Positions 23,123 to 30,657 of a stretch of 64,000 nt of DNA are shown here, in pieces. The notes below the pieces were generated by a model. It was not told the DNA's origin, did not search any database, and was given only the letters and a program-made list of their open reading frames with translations. The DNA is from Bacillota bacterium (GTDB lineage: Bacteria > Bacillota > Clostridia > Peptostreptococcales > Anaerovoracaceae). Each line of letters starts with the position of its first letter. Positions within the stretch are counted from its first letter, which is position 1. The DNA lies in NCBI GenBank assembly GCA_017433375.1, contig JAFRHG010000003.1, positions 1 to 64,000 of the forward strand, written 5' to 3'. The position numbers and the translations under genes were made by a program.

Positions 23123-26100
23123 TCAAGGGGCCTTTCTCTGCCGGAAGACGATCCGGTCCAGGCAGTCCAGAATGCCCGGCAGGATGAAGATGACCAGCAC
23201 CGTGGCGATGAGGGAGCCGACGGAAAGGATGCGGCAGATCTCCCGCACGGAGGGGTCGGCGAAGGCGAAGCTGAGCACGCCAACGGCCGCGATGAGGATG
23301 GTGGCCGAGGTCAGGATGGTCTGCAGAGACCCTTTGAAGGCGGCACGGATGGCCTCCTTCGGGTCCAGATGGGCCCGGTTCTCCAGATAATAGGTGGTAT
23401 AGATGATAGCGTAATCGATGGTGGCGCCCATCATAATGCTCTGGACGATGAGGAGGGCCAGGTACTGCATATCCACGTGGAGGCAGTTGAGCAGAGCCAT
23501 GGTCAGGAATACGGCGCACTGGATGATCAGGACCAGGATCACCGGAGCGGCGAGACGGCGGAAGGTGAGCAGCACGATGAGCAGGATGAAGAGGGCCGTG
23601 ATCAGGGTGATCTTGTTCAGCTCCCGCCGGAAGGTCCTGGACATCTCATAGGCCATGGGGGTGTTGCCGATGAAATAGGTGTCCCCCTGGAAGCTGCTGT
23701 CCGTCCTGGCGGTCAGATCGTCCATGAATGCCCGGGTCTCATCGGAATCCTCCTCCATGAGGGCCCTGATCACCATACGGCCGTAGTGGTCGGTTTTGAG
23801 CAGATCCTCGGCTTCATCCATATCCGCACGCGTATCGTGGATTTTCTCCATATCCTCTTCGTCCATGGAGTCAGCGAAGGCGGGCCGGGTGAGCATATCC
23901 TCGTCCAGATGGGTCACCATCTGCACCAGGTTCATGGTCCAGGCCTCATCGTATTCCTTCCGTGAGCCGTAGAGAGTGTAGAGCAGGGAGATCTTTCCAG
24001 GGTCCATGCCGTCGCTGCCCTCGGCGAGGAAATCCGCCAGCTGGCCGCAGGTGAACTGGCGGCCGGAGACCACGCTGTTGATCAGCCTTTTGGCGAATTT
24101 CAGATCCGATGCCTTACCGCCGATCCGGGACTTCATGGAACTGTCCGTCAGGACCTGATCCACCAGGAAGTTGATGAACTGCTGGGGGGTCAGCTTCCAG
24201 GAGCCGGTCCGGCCCTTCTTATACTGGTGCAGCAGATAAATCCTGTTCACGTCGGAGGACTTCATTCCCAGGATGGACCCCATTTTTTTGGCGGACAGCT
24301 TCTTGCCGGAGGCGGAAGCGTCCATGTTCTTCTTCAGCCTGGCCAGCTGTTTTTTCTGGTCCGCGGGAATGGAGGCGCTGATGGTGTCGTCCTCCAGCAT
24401 ATAGGTGACCAGTTTCCGCAGAGAGATCGTGTGCAGGGAGGGATCGGCGGTCAGATCGCTGTAGGCGTAGATCAGGGACAGGGTGCCCGCATCCAGGGGC
24501 ATGCCGCAGGTGTCCAGGGTCTGGACCATGGACGGGATGTCATAGGGTGCCGGATCCGACTGCCCGATCTGATTCAGTCCGTCGATGAGCTGTGCCGTCT
24601 CCTCGCCGCCAAACTGGGCGGACAGCACGGGATCGGCTGCCATGGCCTGAAGGGTCTCGGCGGTCTGGGTGATGGTTTTGACAGAGGTAACGCCTTCCCC
24701 GGCGTAGTGCATGCAGTAGATGAATCGCGTCTGGGCCTCGTCCATGCCAAGAAGCCCTGCAGCGTCGGCGTAGGGCAGAGGCGAGGTGATGGTCTGTTTG
24801 TCGGTATAGACCTGCATGTCCTGGAGCTTTTTCCTCTGGGACTTGCTGATCATTTTACCGTACTCTGGGTCCGCCGCCACATCGTTGATGAGAAAATCCA
24901 CGAATCCGGGCAGGGTCATCCGATCTCCCCGCCTATTATTTTTGATCTGGTAGTAGAGAAGAAGCTGCTCCGCCTGGGAGGTCTTCATGCCGAAGAAATC
25001 GGCAAGGCCGCGGGCTGTTCTTTTTGTGGTGAGGGCGGCCCGGTCGGTGAACTTCTCCATGTCGTCGATCTCATCCCTCGTCTCCTGGTCGATGGAATCC
25101 TCGAAGTCAGGATCGGTCATCACCTCATCCTGGAGAAAGGAGACGAAGGCGGGAATGGTCAGGGTGAAGGTGGGTTCGCCGGCGTGGTAATCGTAGTAGA
25201 TGAGTTTGATCATGGAGGCGCTCAGGTCCATGTCACTGCCGTCCTCCTGATCATCCCGGTCATCGGCACCGAAGGCGTCCTCCTCCTGCATGTCGCCGAT
25301 GAAATCCTTCATGTCAGCTGCGATGCGCCGTTTGCCCAGGGTCCCCTCGTAGCAGACGGCGCTGCGGATATCCGCCTCATCCTCCAGGGAATCCGCCAGC
25401 TGGCCGGCCGCTTCCCCGTCCTGTTCATCGTAGATCATGACGATGGTGTTGGTGTGTCCGAAGACGTGGTCGATCTGGGTGATCCAGCTCTGGGAATAGG
25501 AGAAGTCCACCCCATTGCGGAGCACGAAGGAGCCGATGAGCATCACCGCGAAGAGCAGGGTAATGGGCAGGCGCAGTTTGTGCTGCAGGGCGGAAAAACG
25601 GGGAAGGTCAAAGGGCGGCGTTGCCTTTGCCGTCCGAAGCATGAGGGAGTCAAAACCCAGAACCAGGGCGGGCAGCACCGTGAAGATGCAGATCATGCTG
25701 ATGAGGACGCCCTTGGCCAGGGCCAGGCCGATGTCCGCGCCCATGGTGAAACTCATGAACACCAGGGCCAGAAGCCCCGCGAAGGTGGTCAGGGAGCTTC
25801 CGGTGATGGCGCTGAAGGAGAGGGAAAGGGCCTTCTCCATAGTTTCGTTTTTGTCGGCGCAGATCCGCCGCTGCTGGCGGTAACGGTTCAGCAGCATGAT
25901 GGAATAGTCCATGCTGAGGGCCAGCTGCAGGATGCCCACGATGCCGAAGGTGGTGTTGGAGATGCTCGGGAAAAAGACATAGGTCCCCATGTTGATGAGC
26001 ACCGCGATGCCGATGGTGAGGAGGAAGGTGGCCGGCTCCACCCAGGAACTGGCCATGATGAGCAGGATCAGGGCGATCAGCGCCACAGCCAGGGCGATGA

Positions 26101-26608
26101 TCCAAAGGGGCAGGCCCTTCTCGTTGACCGAGTGGATGGTGCCGCCCAGCACCACGTTCCGGTCCTCCTGGTCTTCGACAAAGGCTTCTCTGACCGCCGA
26201 CCAGAGGGCCGCCGCCTCTTCGGAGTACTGGTCCTGTTCGCAGTTGATGATGTAACGGGTGTACTTGCCTTTGTTGTAGAAGTGGTCCTCGTCTTCGCTC
26301 TCCGCCTCGTAGTCCACCGACTCCGCGTTGGGCATGGCCTCCAGCTGATGAAGGACGGCGTCCTTCTGTTCCTGCGTCTTCAGGTCGTCGAACATGATCT
26401 CCAGGGTGCTGGAGGTCTCATCACCGAATTCCGCCTTCATCAGATCAAGCCCGTGGCGCATGGCGGAATCCTTCGGCAGGTATTTGGTCATATCCTTATT
26501 GATATTGACAAAAGGAATCAGCGCCCCGCATCCCAGGGCGAGCACGATAAAGGCGATTAAGATGAGTCTGCTGTGCGCGACGATAAAGCGCGCGAGACGG
26601 TCTTTCAT
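23123..26608 (-). CDS. MMPL/RND-family transporter with large repeat insert
   Basis: The 1161-residue protein has the two-fold MMPL layout: helix 1 at about 12-33, a periplasm-side domain, helices 2-6 at about 168-325 (SMDYSIMLLNRYRQ, TFAGLLALVFMSF), helix 7 at about 348-364, a second outside domain, and helices 8-12 from about 999 (MMGATIDYAIIYTTYYLENR, SATILIAAVGVLSF). Members export lipids or other hydrophobic substrates using the proton gradient. The second outside domain is about 630 residues, far longer than usual, and holds six degenerate 81-residue repeats (listed separately). Divergent from the PLP lipoprotein gene. Confidence 0.9.
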   Translation of the reverse strand: MKDRLARFIVAHSRLILIAFIVLALGCGALIPFVNINKDMTKYLPKDSAMRHGLDLMKAEFGDETSSTLEIMFDDLKTQEQKDAVLHQLEAMPNAESVDYEAESEDEDHFYNKGKYTRYIINCEQDQYSEEAAALWSAVREAFVEDQEDRNVVLGGTIHSVNEKGLPLWIIALAVALIALILLIMASSWVEPATFLLTIGIAVLINMGTYVFFPSISNTTFGIVGILQLALSMDYSIMLLNRYRQQRRICADKNETMEKALSLSFSAITGSSLTTFAGLLALVFMSFTMGADIGLALAKGVLISMICIFTVLPALVLGFDSLMLRTAKATPPFDLPRFSALQHKLRLPITLLFAVMLIGSFVLRNGVDFSYSQSWITQIDHVFGHTNTIVMIYDEQDGEAAGQLADSLEDEADIRSAVCYEGTLGKRRIAADMKDFIGDMQEEDAFGADDRDDQEDGSDMDLSASMIKLIYYDYHAGEPTFTLTIPAFVSFLQDEVMTDPDFEDSIDQETRDEIDDMEKFTDRAALTTKRTARGLADFFGMKTSQAEQLLLYYQIKNNRRGDRMTLPGFVDFLINDVAADPEYGKMISKSQRKKLQDMQVYTDKQTITSPLPYADAAGLLGMDEAQTRFIYCMHYAGEGVTSVKTITQTAETLQAMAADPVLSAQFGGEETAQLIDGLNQIGQSDPAPYDIPSMVQTLDTCGMPLDAGTLSLIYAYSDLTADPSLHTISLRKLVTYMLEDDTISASIPADQKKQLARLKKNMDASASGKKLSAKKMGSILGMKSSDVNRIYLLHQYKKGRTGSWKLTPQQFINFLVDQVLTDSSMKSRIGGKASDLKFAKRLINSVVSGRQFTCGQLADFLAEGSDGMDPGKISLLYTLYGSRKEYDEAWTMNLVQMVTHLDEDMLTRPAFADSMDEEDMEKIHDTRADMDEAEDLLKTDHYGRMVIRALMEEDSDETRAFMDDLTARTDSSFQGDTYFIGNTPMAYEMSRTFRRELNKITLITALFILLIVLLTFRRLAAPVILVLIIQCAVFLTMALLNCLHVDMQYLALLIVQSIMMGATIDYAIIYTTYYLENRAHLDPKEAIRAAFKGSLQTILTSATILIAAVGVLSFAFADPSVREICRILSVGSLIATVLVIFILPGILDCLDRIVFRQRKAP
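23789..25219 (-). repeat. Six 81-residue repeats in the MMPL extracytoplasmic insert
   Basis: Residues about 464-940 of the MMPL protein divide into six helical units. Each begins with a tyrosine-rich helix (LIYYDYHAGE, LLLYYQIKNN, FIYCMHYAGE, SLIYAYSDL, IYLLHQYKKG, LLYTLYGSRK; at 469, 549, 629, 711, 790, 875), then F--FL-D-V--DP-F (488, 569, 650, 733, 811, 897), and five boundaries end in LGM/GM (541, 622, 703, 782, 868). Spacing stays near 81. DNA identity between units is low, so the duplication is old and maintained at protein level. Confidence 0.75.
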
Positions 26609-26784
26609 GTATCTTTGTCGCGGACATTCCGCGGTGTTCCTGTGATGACGGCTTGTGTTGAATGCCGGCCCTAATCTCTGGAATAGTCTGACTGTATTAT
26701 ACTCGGTCTGTCCCCGGGGTCAACTGTCCATCCCGGCTTTTCGGGGCGGGTGCAAAGGCAACGGAGAGGGGATGGGTCACTTTG

Positions 26785-26817
26785 CCGGATGTCCCGAAAA
26801 GGTTTCGTGACATCCGG
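26785..26817. promoter_or_regulatory. 33-base near-perfect palindrome upstream of the PLP lipoprotein
   Basis: CCGGATGTC (26785-26793) pairs with GACATCCGG (26809-26817), and inside it CGAAA pairs with TTTCG around AGG. It lies between the divergent genes, ten bases ahead of a TATAAT, covering the -35 region. No T-run follows on either strand, so an operator is more likely than a terminator. Confidence 0.6.
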
Positions 26818-26824
26818 CAGATAT

Positions 26825-26832
26825 GGTATAAT
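26825..26832 (+). promoter_or_regulatory. Extended -10 promoter for the PLP lipoprotein gene
   Basis: TGGTATAAT gives a consensus -10 with TG extension (TATAAT at 26827-26832), about 60 bp before the ATG. The palindrome occupies the -35 region. Confidence 0.6.
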
Positions 26833-26892
26833 AAGCGACGTCTGAAGGTCTGATTTTGAATCAATTACTCTTTGGGATAAACGGATAAAATC

Positions 26893-28563
26893 ATGAGAAA
26901 TATGTTCGGAAAAAAGAGCCGGATCATCAGCATCCTCCTGTGCGCATTCATGCTCACCTGGACCCTCTTCGGCTGCGGCGCGGAGAAGGACAGTGATGCG
27001 GAGGATGAGCTGTCCGATGAGATGAGCGCCTTCGAGGTTGCGGCGGACCAGAGGGAAATGGCCAGCGAGAACAAGGCGGACTATTCCGTCCTTGATGCCG
27101 GGCGCGGCAATCCAAACTGGATCAACACCCAGGCCAGATACGCCTTCTCCCGCTTTATGGAGTACGCCCTCGGGGAATGCGAGGGTGCCATGCCGGAGGA
27201 TGGCATGGGCGGCGAAGCCGTCCAAAAGGGTATCGGCGAACGGTTTACTGCGGCTATGGATCCGAACAATGAGACCGACGCCTTTCTGATCGACGCGGTG
27301 GACTACTGCGTGGAACGGCTGGGCATGGATAGGGATGAACTGGTGAAGGAACTGGTGGACGGGATCATCGGCGACTACTATCCGTCACCCTCCCGGTGCC
27401 TGACCAATACGGAGGTCATCCTGAACGAATACCTCCAGTCCACTCTGTACAAGGGGGTTGATCTGGCCGATGAAACCGACGTGTTCCCCACAGAGGGCGG
27501 CAGTGCGGCCATGACCTATATCTTCGACTCCCTGACCCACAACCGCCTGCTCAACCCTGGAGACAGGATCGCCATCGGCACGCCTATATTCACGCCCTAC
27601 CTGGAGATCCCTTCGGTCAAGGATTACGACCTGGTTACCGTGGATGTTGCCAATACGGAGGAAAACGGCTGGGACTACACGAAGGAGGAAATGGATAAGC
27701 TGAAGGATCCCTCCATCAAGGCTTTCTTCCTGGTCAATCCGTCCAATCCCGCATCACACGCCCTGTCGGAAAAAACCCTGAAGTACCTGAAACAGGTGGT
27801 GAAAGAAAACCCGGATCTGATCATCCTCACCGATGATGTCTACGGAACCTTCGTGGAGGACTTCCAGACCGTGTACAGCGTGCTGCCCTACAATACGATC
27901 CTTGTCTACTCCTACTCCAAGCTCTACGGCGCCACCGGATGGCGGGTGGGCATGATCGCCATGAATAAGAACAACGTCTGCGACCGCCTGCTCCGCGGGC
28001 TGTCCGATGAGGATAAGGAGTACCTGAAGGATGAATACGATATCGTGACCGATGAACCGGAAAAGTTTCCCTTCATTGAGCGGGTTGTCGCTGACAGCCG
28101 GTCCATCGGACTGTACCATACCAGCGGCCTGTCCACCCCAAGCCAGGTGTTCATGGATTTCCTGGCCCTGAGCCATCTGATCTACGGGGAAGAGGACCCC
28201 TATATCCAGCGGGCGAACAAGGTGGTCAACGAGCGGTATGAGACCCTGATGAAGGCCCTGGGGCTTGAGCCGGACGAATCGGTTTCCAATGCCAAATACT
28301 ACGTGATCGTGGATATTGACGACCTGGCAAAGGAAAACTACGGCAAGGAGTTCGCCGACTGGCTGCACGAGGAAAAACCGGAGAAGGAATTCCTCGACGA
28401 CCTGGCCGAACGGAAGGGCGTGGTCCTGATGTACGGCCCGGGCTTCAAGGCTCCGGAAGGCACGGTACGGATCTCTATGGCCAATCTGGAGAAGGACGAC
28501 TATAAGGAGCTGGCCAGGAGGATGTTCGAATTGCTTGACGAATACGAAAAAGAGATGAAATAG
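26893..28563 (+). CDS. Aspartate 4-decarboxylase/aminotransferase-like PLP enzyme with lipoprotein signal
   Basis: The 556-residue protein has a fold-type I PLP core like bifunctional aspartate transaminase/4-decarboxylase (AspD): NPNWINTQARYAF, YYPSPSRCL, FPTEGGSAAMTYIF, IAIGTPIFTPYLEIP, VNPSNPASH (Asn of the PLP site), LTDDVYGTF (Asp and Tyr for the cofactor), YSYSKLYGATGWRVG (Schiff-base Lys) and GTVRISMAN (substrate Arg). AspD turns aspartate into alanine and CO2. Unexpectedly the start is a lipoprotein signal: basic MRNMFGKKSR, a hydrophobic run, then TLFGCGAEKDSDAED. All catalytic residues are kept. No better internal start with a ribosome binding site is seen before the core. Confidence 0.8.
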   Translation: MRNMFGKKSRIISILLCAFMLTWTLFGCGAEKDSDAEDELSDEMSAFEVAADQREMASENKADYSVLDAGRGNPNWINTQARYAFSRFMEYALGECEGAMPEDGMGGEAVQKGIGERFTAAMDPNNETDAFLIDAVDYCVERLGMDRDELVKELVDGIIGDYYPSPSRCLTNTEVILNEYLQSTLYKGVDLADETDVFPTEGGSAAMTYIFDSLTHNRLLNPGDRIAIGTPIFTPYLEIPSVKDYDLVTVDVANTEENGWDYTKEEMDKLKDPSIKAFFLVNPSNPASHALSEKTLKYLKQVVKENPDLIILTDDVYGTFVEDFQTVYSVLPYNTILVYSYSKLYGATGWRVGMIAMNKNNVCDRLLRGLSDEDKEYLKDEYDIVTDEPEKFPFIERVVADSRSIGLYHTSGLSTPSQVFMDFLALSHLIYGEEDPYIQRANKVVNERYETLMKALGLEPDESVSNAKYYVIVDIDDLAKENYGKEFADWLHEEKPEKEFLDDLAERKGVVLMYGPGFKAPEGTVRISMANLEKDDYKELARRMFELLDEYEKEMK

Positions 28564-28610
28564 GACTGAACAGCAGAGGAGGAAGAAAGTGAGAACAGGA
28601 GGGGAGAATC

Positions 28611-29540
28611 ATGACGGAGAAAATCGATGTGGTCGTTGCCAATCCGGCGGGAAATACGACCATCCTCGTGCTGACGGATGTACCCGTCAGCCGGTACGGG
28701 AAAATCACCGATAAGCTTCTGGCTATCGATTACAAAAAGGAATACGGAGAGGCCTTTGCCCGGAAGGATGACCGGGGCAGGGGGATCTTCACCGAGGAGA
28801 TCTACGAAAAGGGGATCCGCGGCGAGCAGGTGGGATTCATCCTGCCGGACATGGAGGATCCGGCCACCGGCCGCGTGATCCCCGCCATGAATATGTCGGG
28901 ACTGGAATTCTGCGGCAACGCCATGCGGGCCTTTGCCTTTTACAGGGCGACCCTGTCCGATCCGCAGCTGAAAACGCTGCAGGTGAAGATGAGCGGCTGC
29001 GACGATATCCTCCGCGTGGATGTGGATCCGGAGGGGCGGGACGCTGCGGCCCAGATGCCGCTGCCCCGTTTCGCGGGACGCTTTGCCTTGTACGATATGG
29101 GCGTGAAGGATAAGGCTCCCGACGGGATCCTGGCGGATATGGACGGCATTTCCCATCTGGTCATCCACGATGTGGAACCTTCGCCGGAAACCTTCGCCTC
29201 CATCAAATCCTTTTTCTATTCCCCCGAGCGGGAGGAAGGCGTCCCAGGGGACTTCCCGGCGCTGGGCGTCATGTTCATCGACACGAAGAGGGACCGGATG
29301 ACGCCAGTCGTCTATGTCCACGATGTGGACACCACCTATTTTGAGGGGAGCTGTGCTTCCGGCACGACGGCGGCGGCCTTTGTGGAGGGACTGGACCTTC
29401 CCGACGGCGTTCATCGGATGACCTTCCGGGAGCCTGCGGGAACTCTGTACACGGAAGTTACCAAAGAGGGCGGAAAGACAACAGGAGTCAGGCTGAACGG
29501 CCTGGTGGAGCTGTCCGATGTGATCACGGTGGAAATATAG
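28611..29540 (+). CDS. DapF-fold amino acid racemase/epimerase-like protein
   Basis: The 309-residue protein has the two half-domains of the diaminopimelate epimerase fold, each with its catalytic cysteine: SGLEFCGNAMRAFAFY (about 99-114) and EGSCASGTTAAA (about 247-258). The overall sequence is unlike housekeeping DapF and closer to the group that includes the histidine racemase CntK. It should invert the alpha carbon of an amino acid without a cofactor; substrate unknown. It follows the aspartate decarboxylase-like lipoprotein by 47 bp and is likely in the same operon. Confidence 0.75.
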   Translation: MTEKIDVVVANPAGNTTILVLTDVPVSRYGKITDKLLAIDYKKEYGEAFARKDDRGRGIFTEEIYEKGIRGEQVGFILPDMEDPATGRVIPAMNMSGLEFCGNAMRAFAFYRATLSDPQLKTLQVKMSGCDDILRVDVDPEGRDAAAQMPLPRFAGRFALYDMGVKDKAPDGILADMDGISHLVIHDVEPSPETFASIKSFFYSPEREEGVPGDFPALGVMFIDTKRDRMTPVVYVHDVDTTYFEGSCASGTTAAAFVEGLDLPDGVHRMTFREPAGTLYTEVTKEGGKTTGVRLNGLVELSDVITVEI

Positions 29541-29549
29541 GACGGCTAG

Positions 29550-29579
29550 TTGCCTTTGCACCCCGGTGTGGCGTATACT
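29550..29579 (+). promoter_or_regulatory. Possible promoter overlapping a decamer copy
   Basis: TTGCCT (29550-29555), an 18-bp gap and TATACT (29574-29579) could drive the DUF975 gene. The -35 coincides with a copy of the window-wide decamer (TTGCCTTTGC). Confidence 0.4.
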
Positions 29580-29620
29580 GAACCAGGGAATAATATTCAC
29601 ATTTTTTTGAAAGGATGAGT

Positions 29621-30535
29621 ATGATGTGGGACAGAAAAGAAATTAAAGAGCAGGGGAAAATCGCATTCAAAGCAAACTACTGGAAAAGCGTGCTGACGGC
29701 GCTGATCGTCACCCTCATTGCCGGAGGTTCGGCCGCGGCCAATGGAGCCCGGTCGGCGGGTCAGGATTCGGATGACGAGACGAACCAGGCATTCAATGAT
29801 GCGCAGGAGGCATACAACAGCCTGCCGGAGGATCAGAAAAACACCATCAACCTCATCATCGCCGCCGCAGTTGTTGCAGGCATGTTTTTATTGGGCGTCT
29901 ACATCCTGCTGAAGATCTTCGTCCTGAATCCGCTGCAGGTGGGATGCTACCGGTTCTTCCGGGAGAACGCCGTAACGCCGGATGCGGACCTGAACACGCT
30001 GAAGGTCGGCTTCGACAACTACTGGCGGAGCGTTCTCAGCATGTTCCTGCGGGATCTGTTTACGGGACTGTGGTTCTGCCTGTTCATCATCCCCGGGTGC
30101 ATCAAGATCTATTCCTACCGGATGGTGCCTTTCATTCTTAAGGACCGACCCGAGCTGTCGGCGAGGGAGGCCATCAATGAATCCCGCTATCTGATGAACG
30201 GACACAAGTGGAACGTCTTTGTCTTCGACCTGTCCTATATTGGATGGTATCTCGTGGGCATGGTCACCTTCGGCCTGGTGAATGTATTCTGGACGGAGCC
30301 CTACCGGCAGAACGCCAACGCGAAGCTGTATCTGTCGCTGATCGGCGAGAATCCCGATGAGAACGTGTTTATGCCGGAAGCGGCCTACGCGCCCCAGCCG
30401 GAAGCCCTGGAACATCCGGACCAGCCGGAAGCCCTGGCTGAGCCGGAAGCTCCCGCGGAGCCCCCGGCACCGGAAGAACCGGACGCACCGGTCGAGCCCC
30501 CGGCACCCGATGCCGGAGAGGAATCCGTGGAATAG
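29621..30535 (+). CDS. DUF975 family membrane protein
   Basis: The protein of about 304 residues starts WDRKEIKEQGKIAFKANYWKS, the typical DUF975 opening, followed by four to six membrane helices (about 24-40, 88-110, 145-165, 205-230). A distinctive part is the C-terminal 65 residues, almost only Pro, Glu and Ala (EPEAPAEPPAPEEPDAPVEP), probably a flexible cytoplasmic tail. Function of the family is unknown. Three ATGs lie close together (29615, 29621, 29624); 29621 or 29624 fit the AAAGGA site best. Confidence 0.8.
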   Translation: MMWDRKEIKEQGKIAFKANYWKSVLTALIVTLIAGGSAAANGARSAGQDSDDETNQAFNDAQEAYNSLPEDQKNTINLIIAAAVVAGMFLLGVYILLKIFVLNPLQVGCYRFFRENAVTPDADLNTLKVGFDNYWRSVLSMFLRDLFTGLWFCLFIIPGCIKIYSYRMVPFILKDRPELSAREAINESRYLMNGHKWNVFVFDLSYIGWYLVGMVTFGLVNVFWTEPYRQNANAKLYLSLIGENPDENVFMPEAAYAPQPEALEHPDQPEALAEPEAPAEPPAPEEPDAPVEPPAPDAGEESVE

Positions 30536-30595
30536 GACAGGGCAGCGCGTTATCGGGGAAAAGTAAATAATTCCGGTAGATTATCAGACAAAAAG

Positions 30596-30627
30596 ATGGT
30601 ACAATACTATATCGTACCATTTTTTGG
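30596..30627 (+). terminator. Terminator between DUF975 gene and pyc
   Basis: ATGGTAC pairs with GTACCAT around an 11-base loop and is followed by TTTTTGG. It separates the DUF975 gene from pyruvate carboxylase. Confidence 0.65.
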
Positions 30628-30657
30628 TTGTAATCATATAATCAAAGGAGAGCAGCT

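Noticed and set aside
24227-26560. 777-residue open frame on the + strand
   Set aside because: It is fully antisense to the MMPL gene, is rich in Gly, His, Val and Asp as expected from a complementary GC-rich frame, and has no domain or ribosome binding site.
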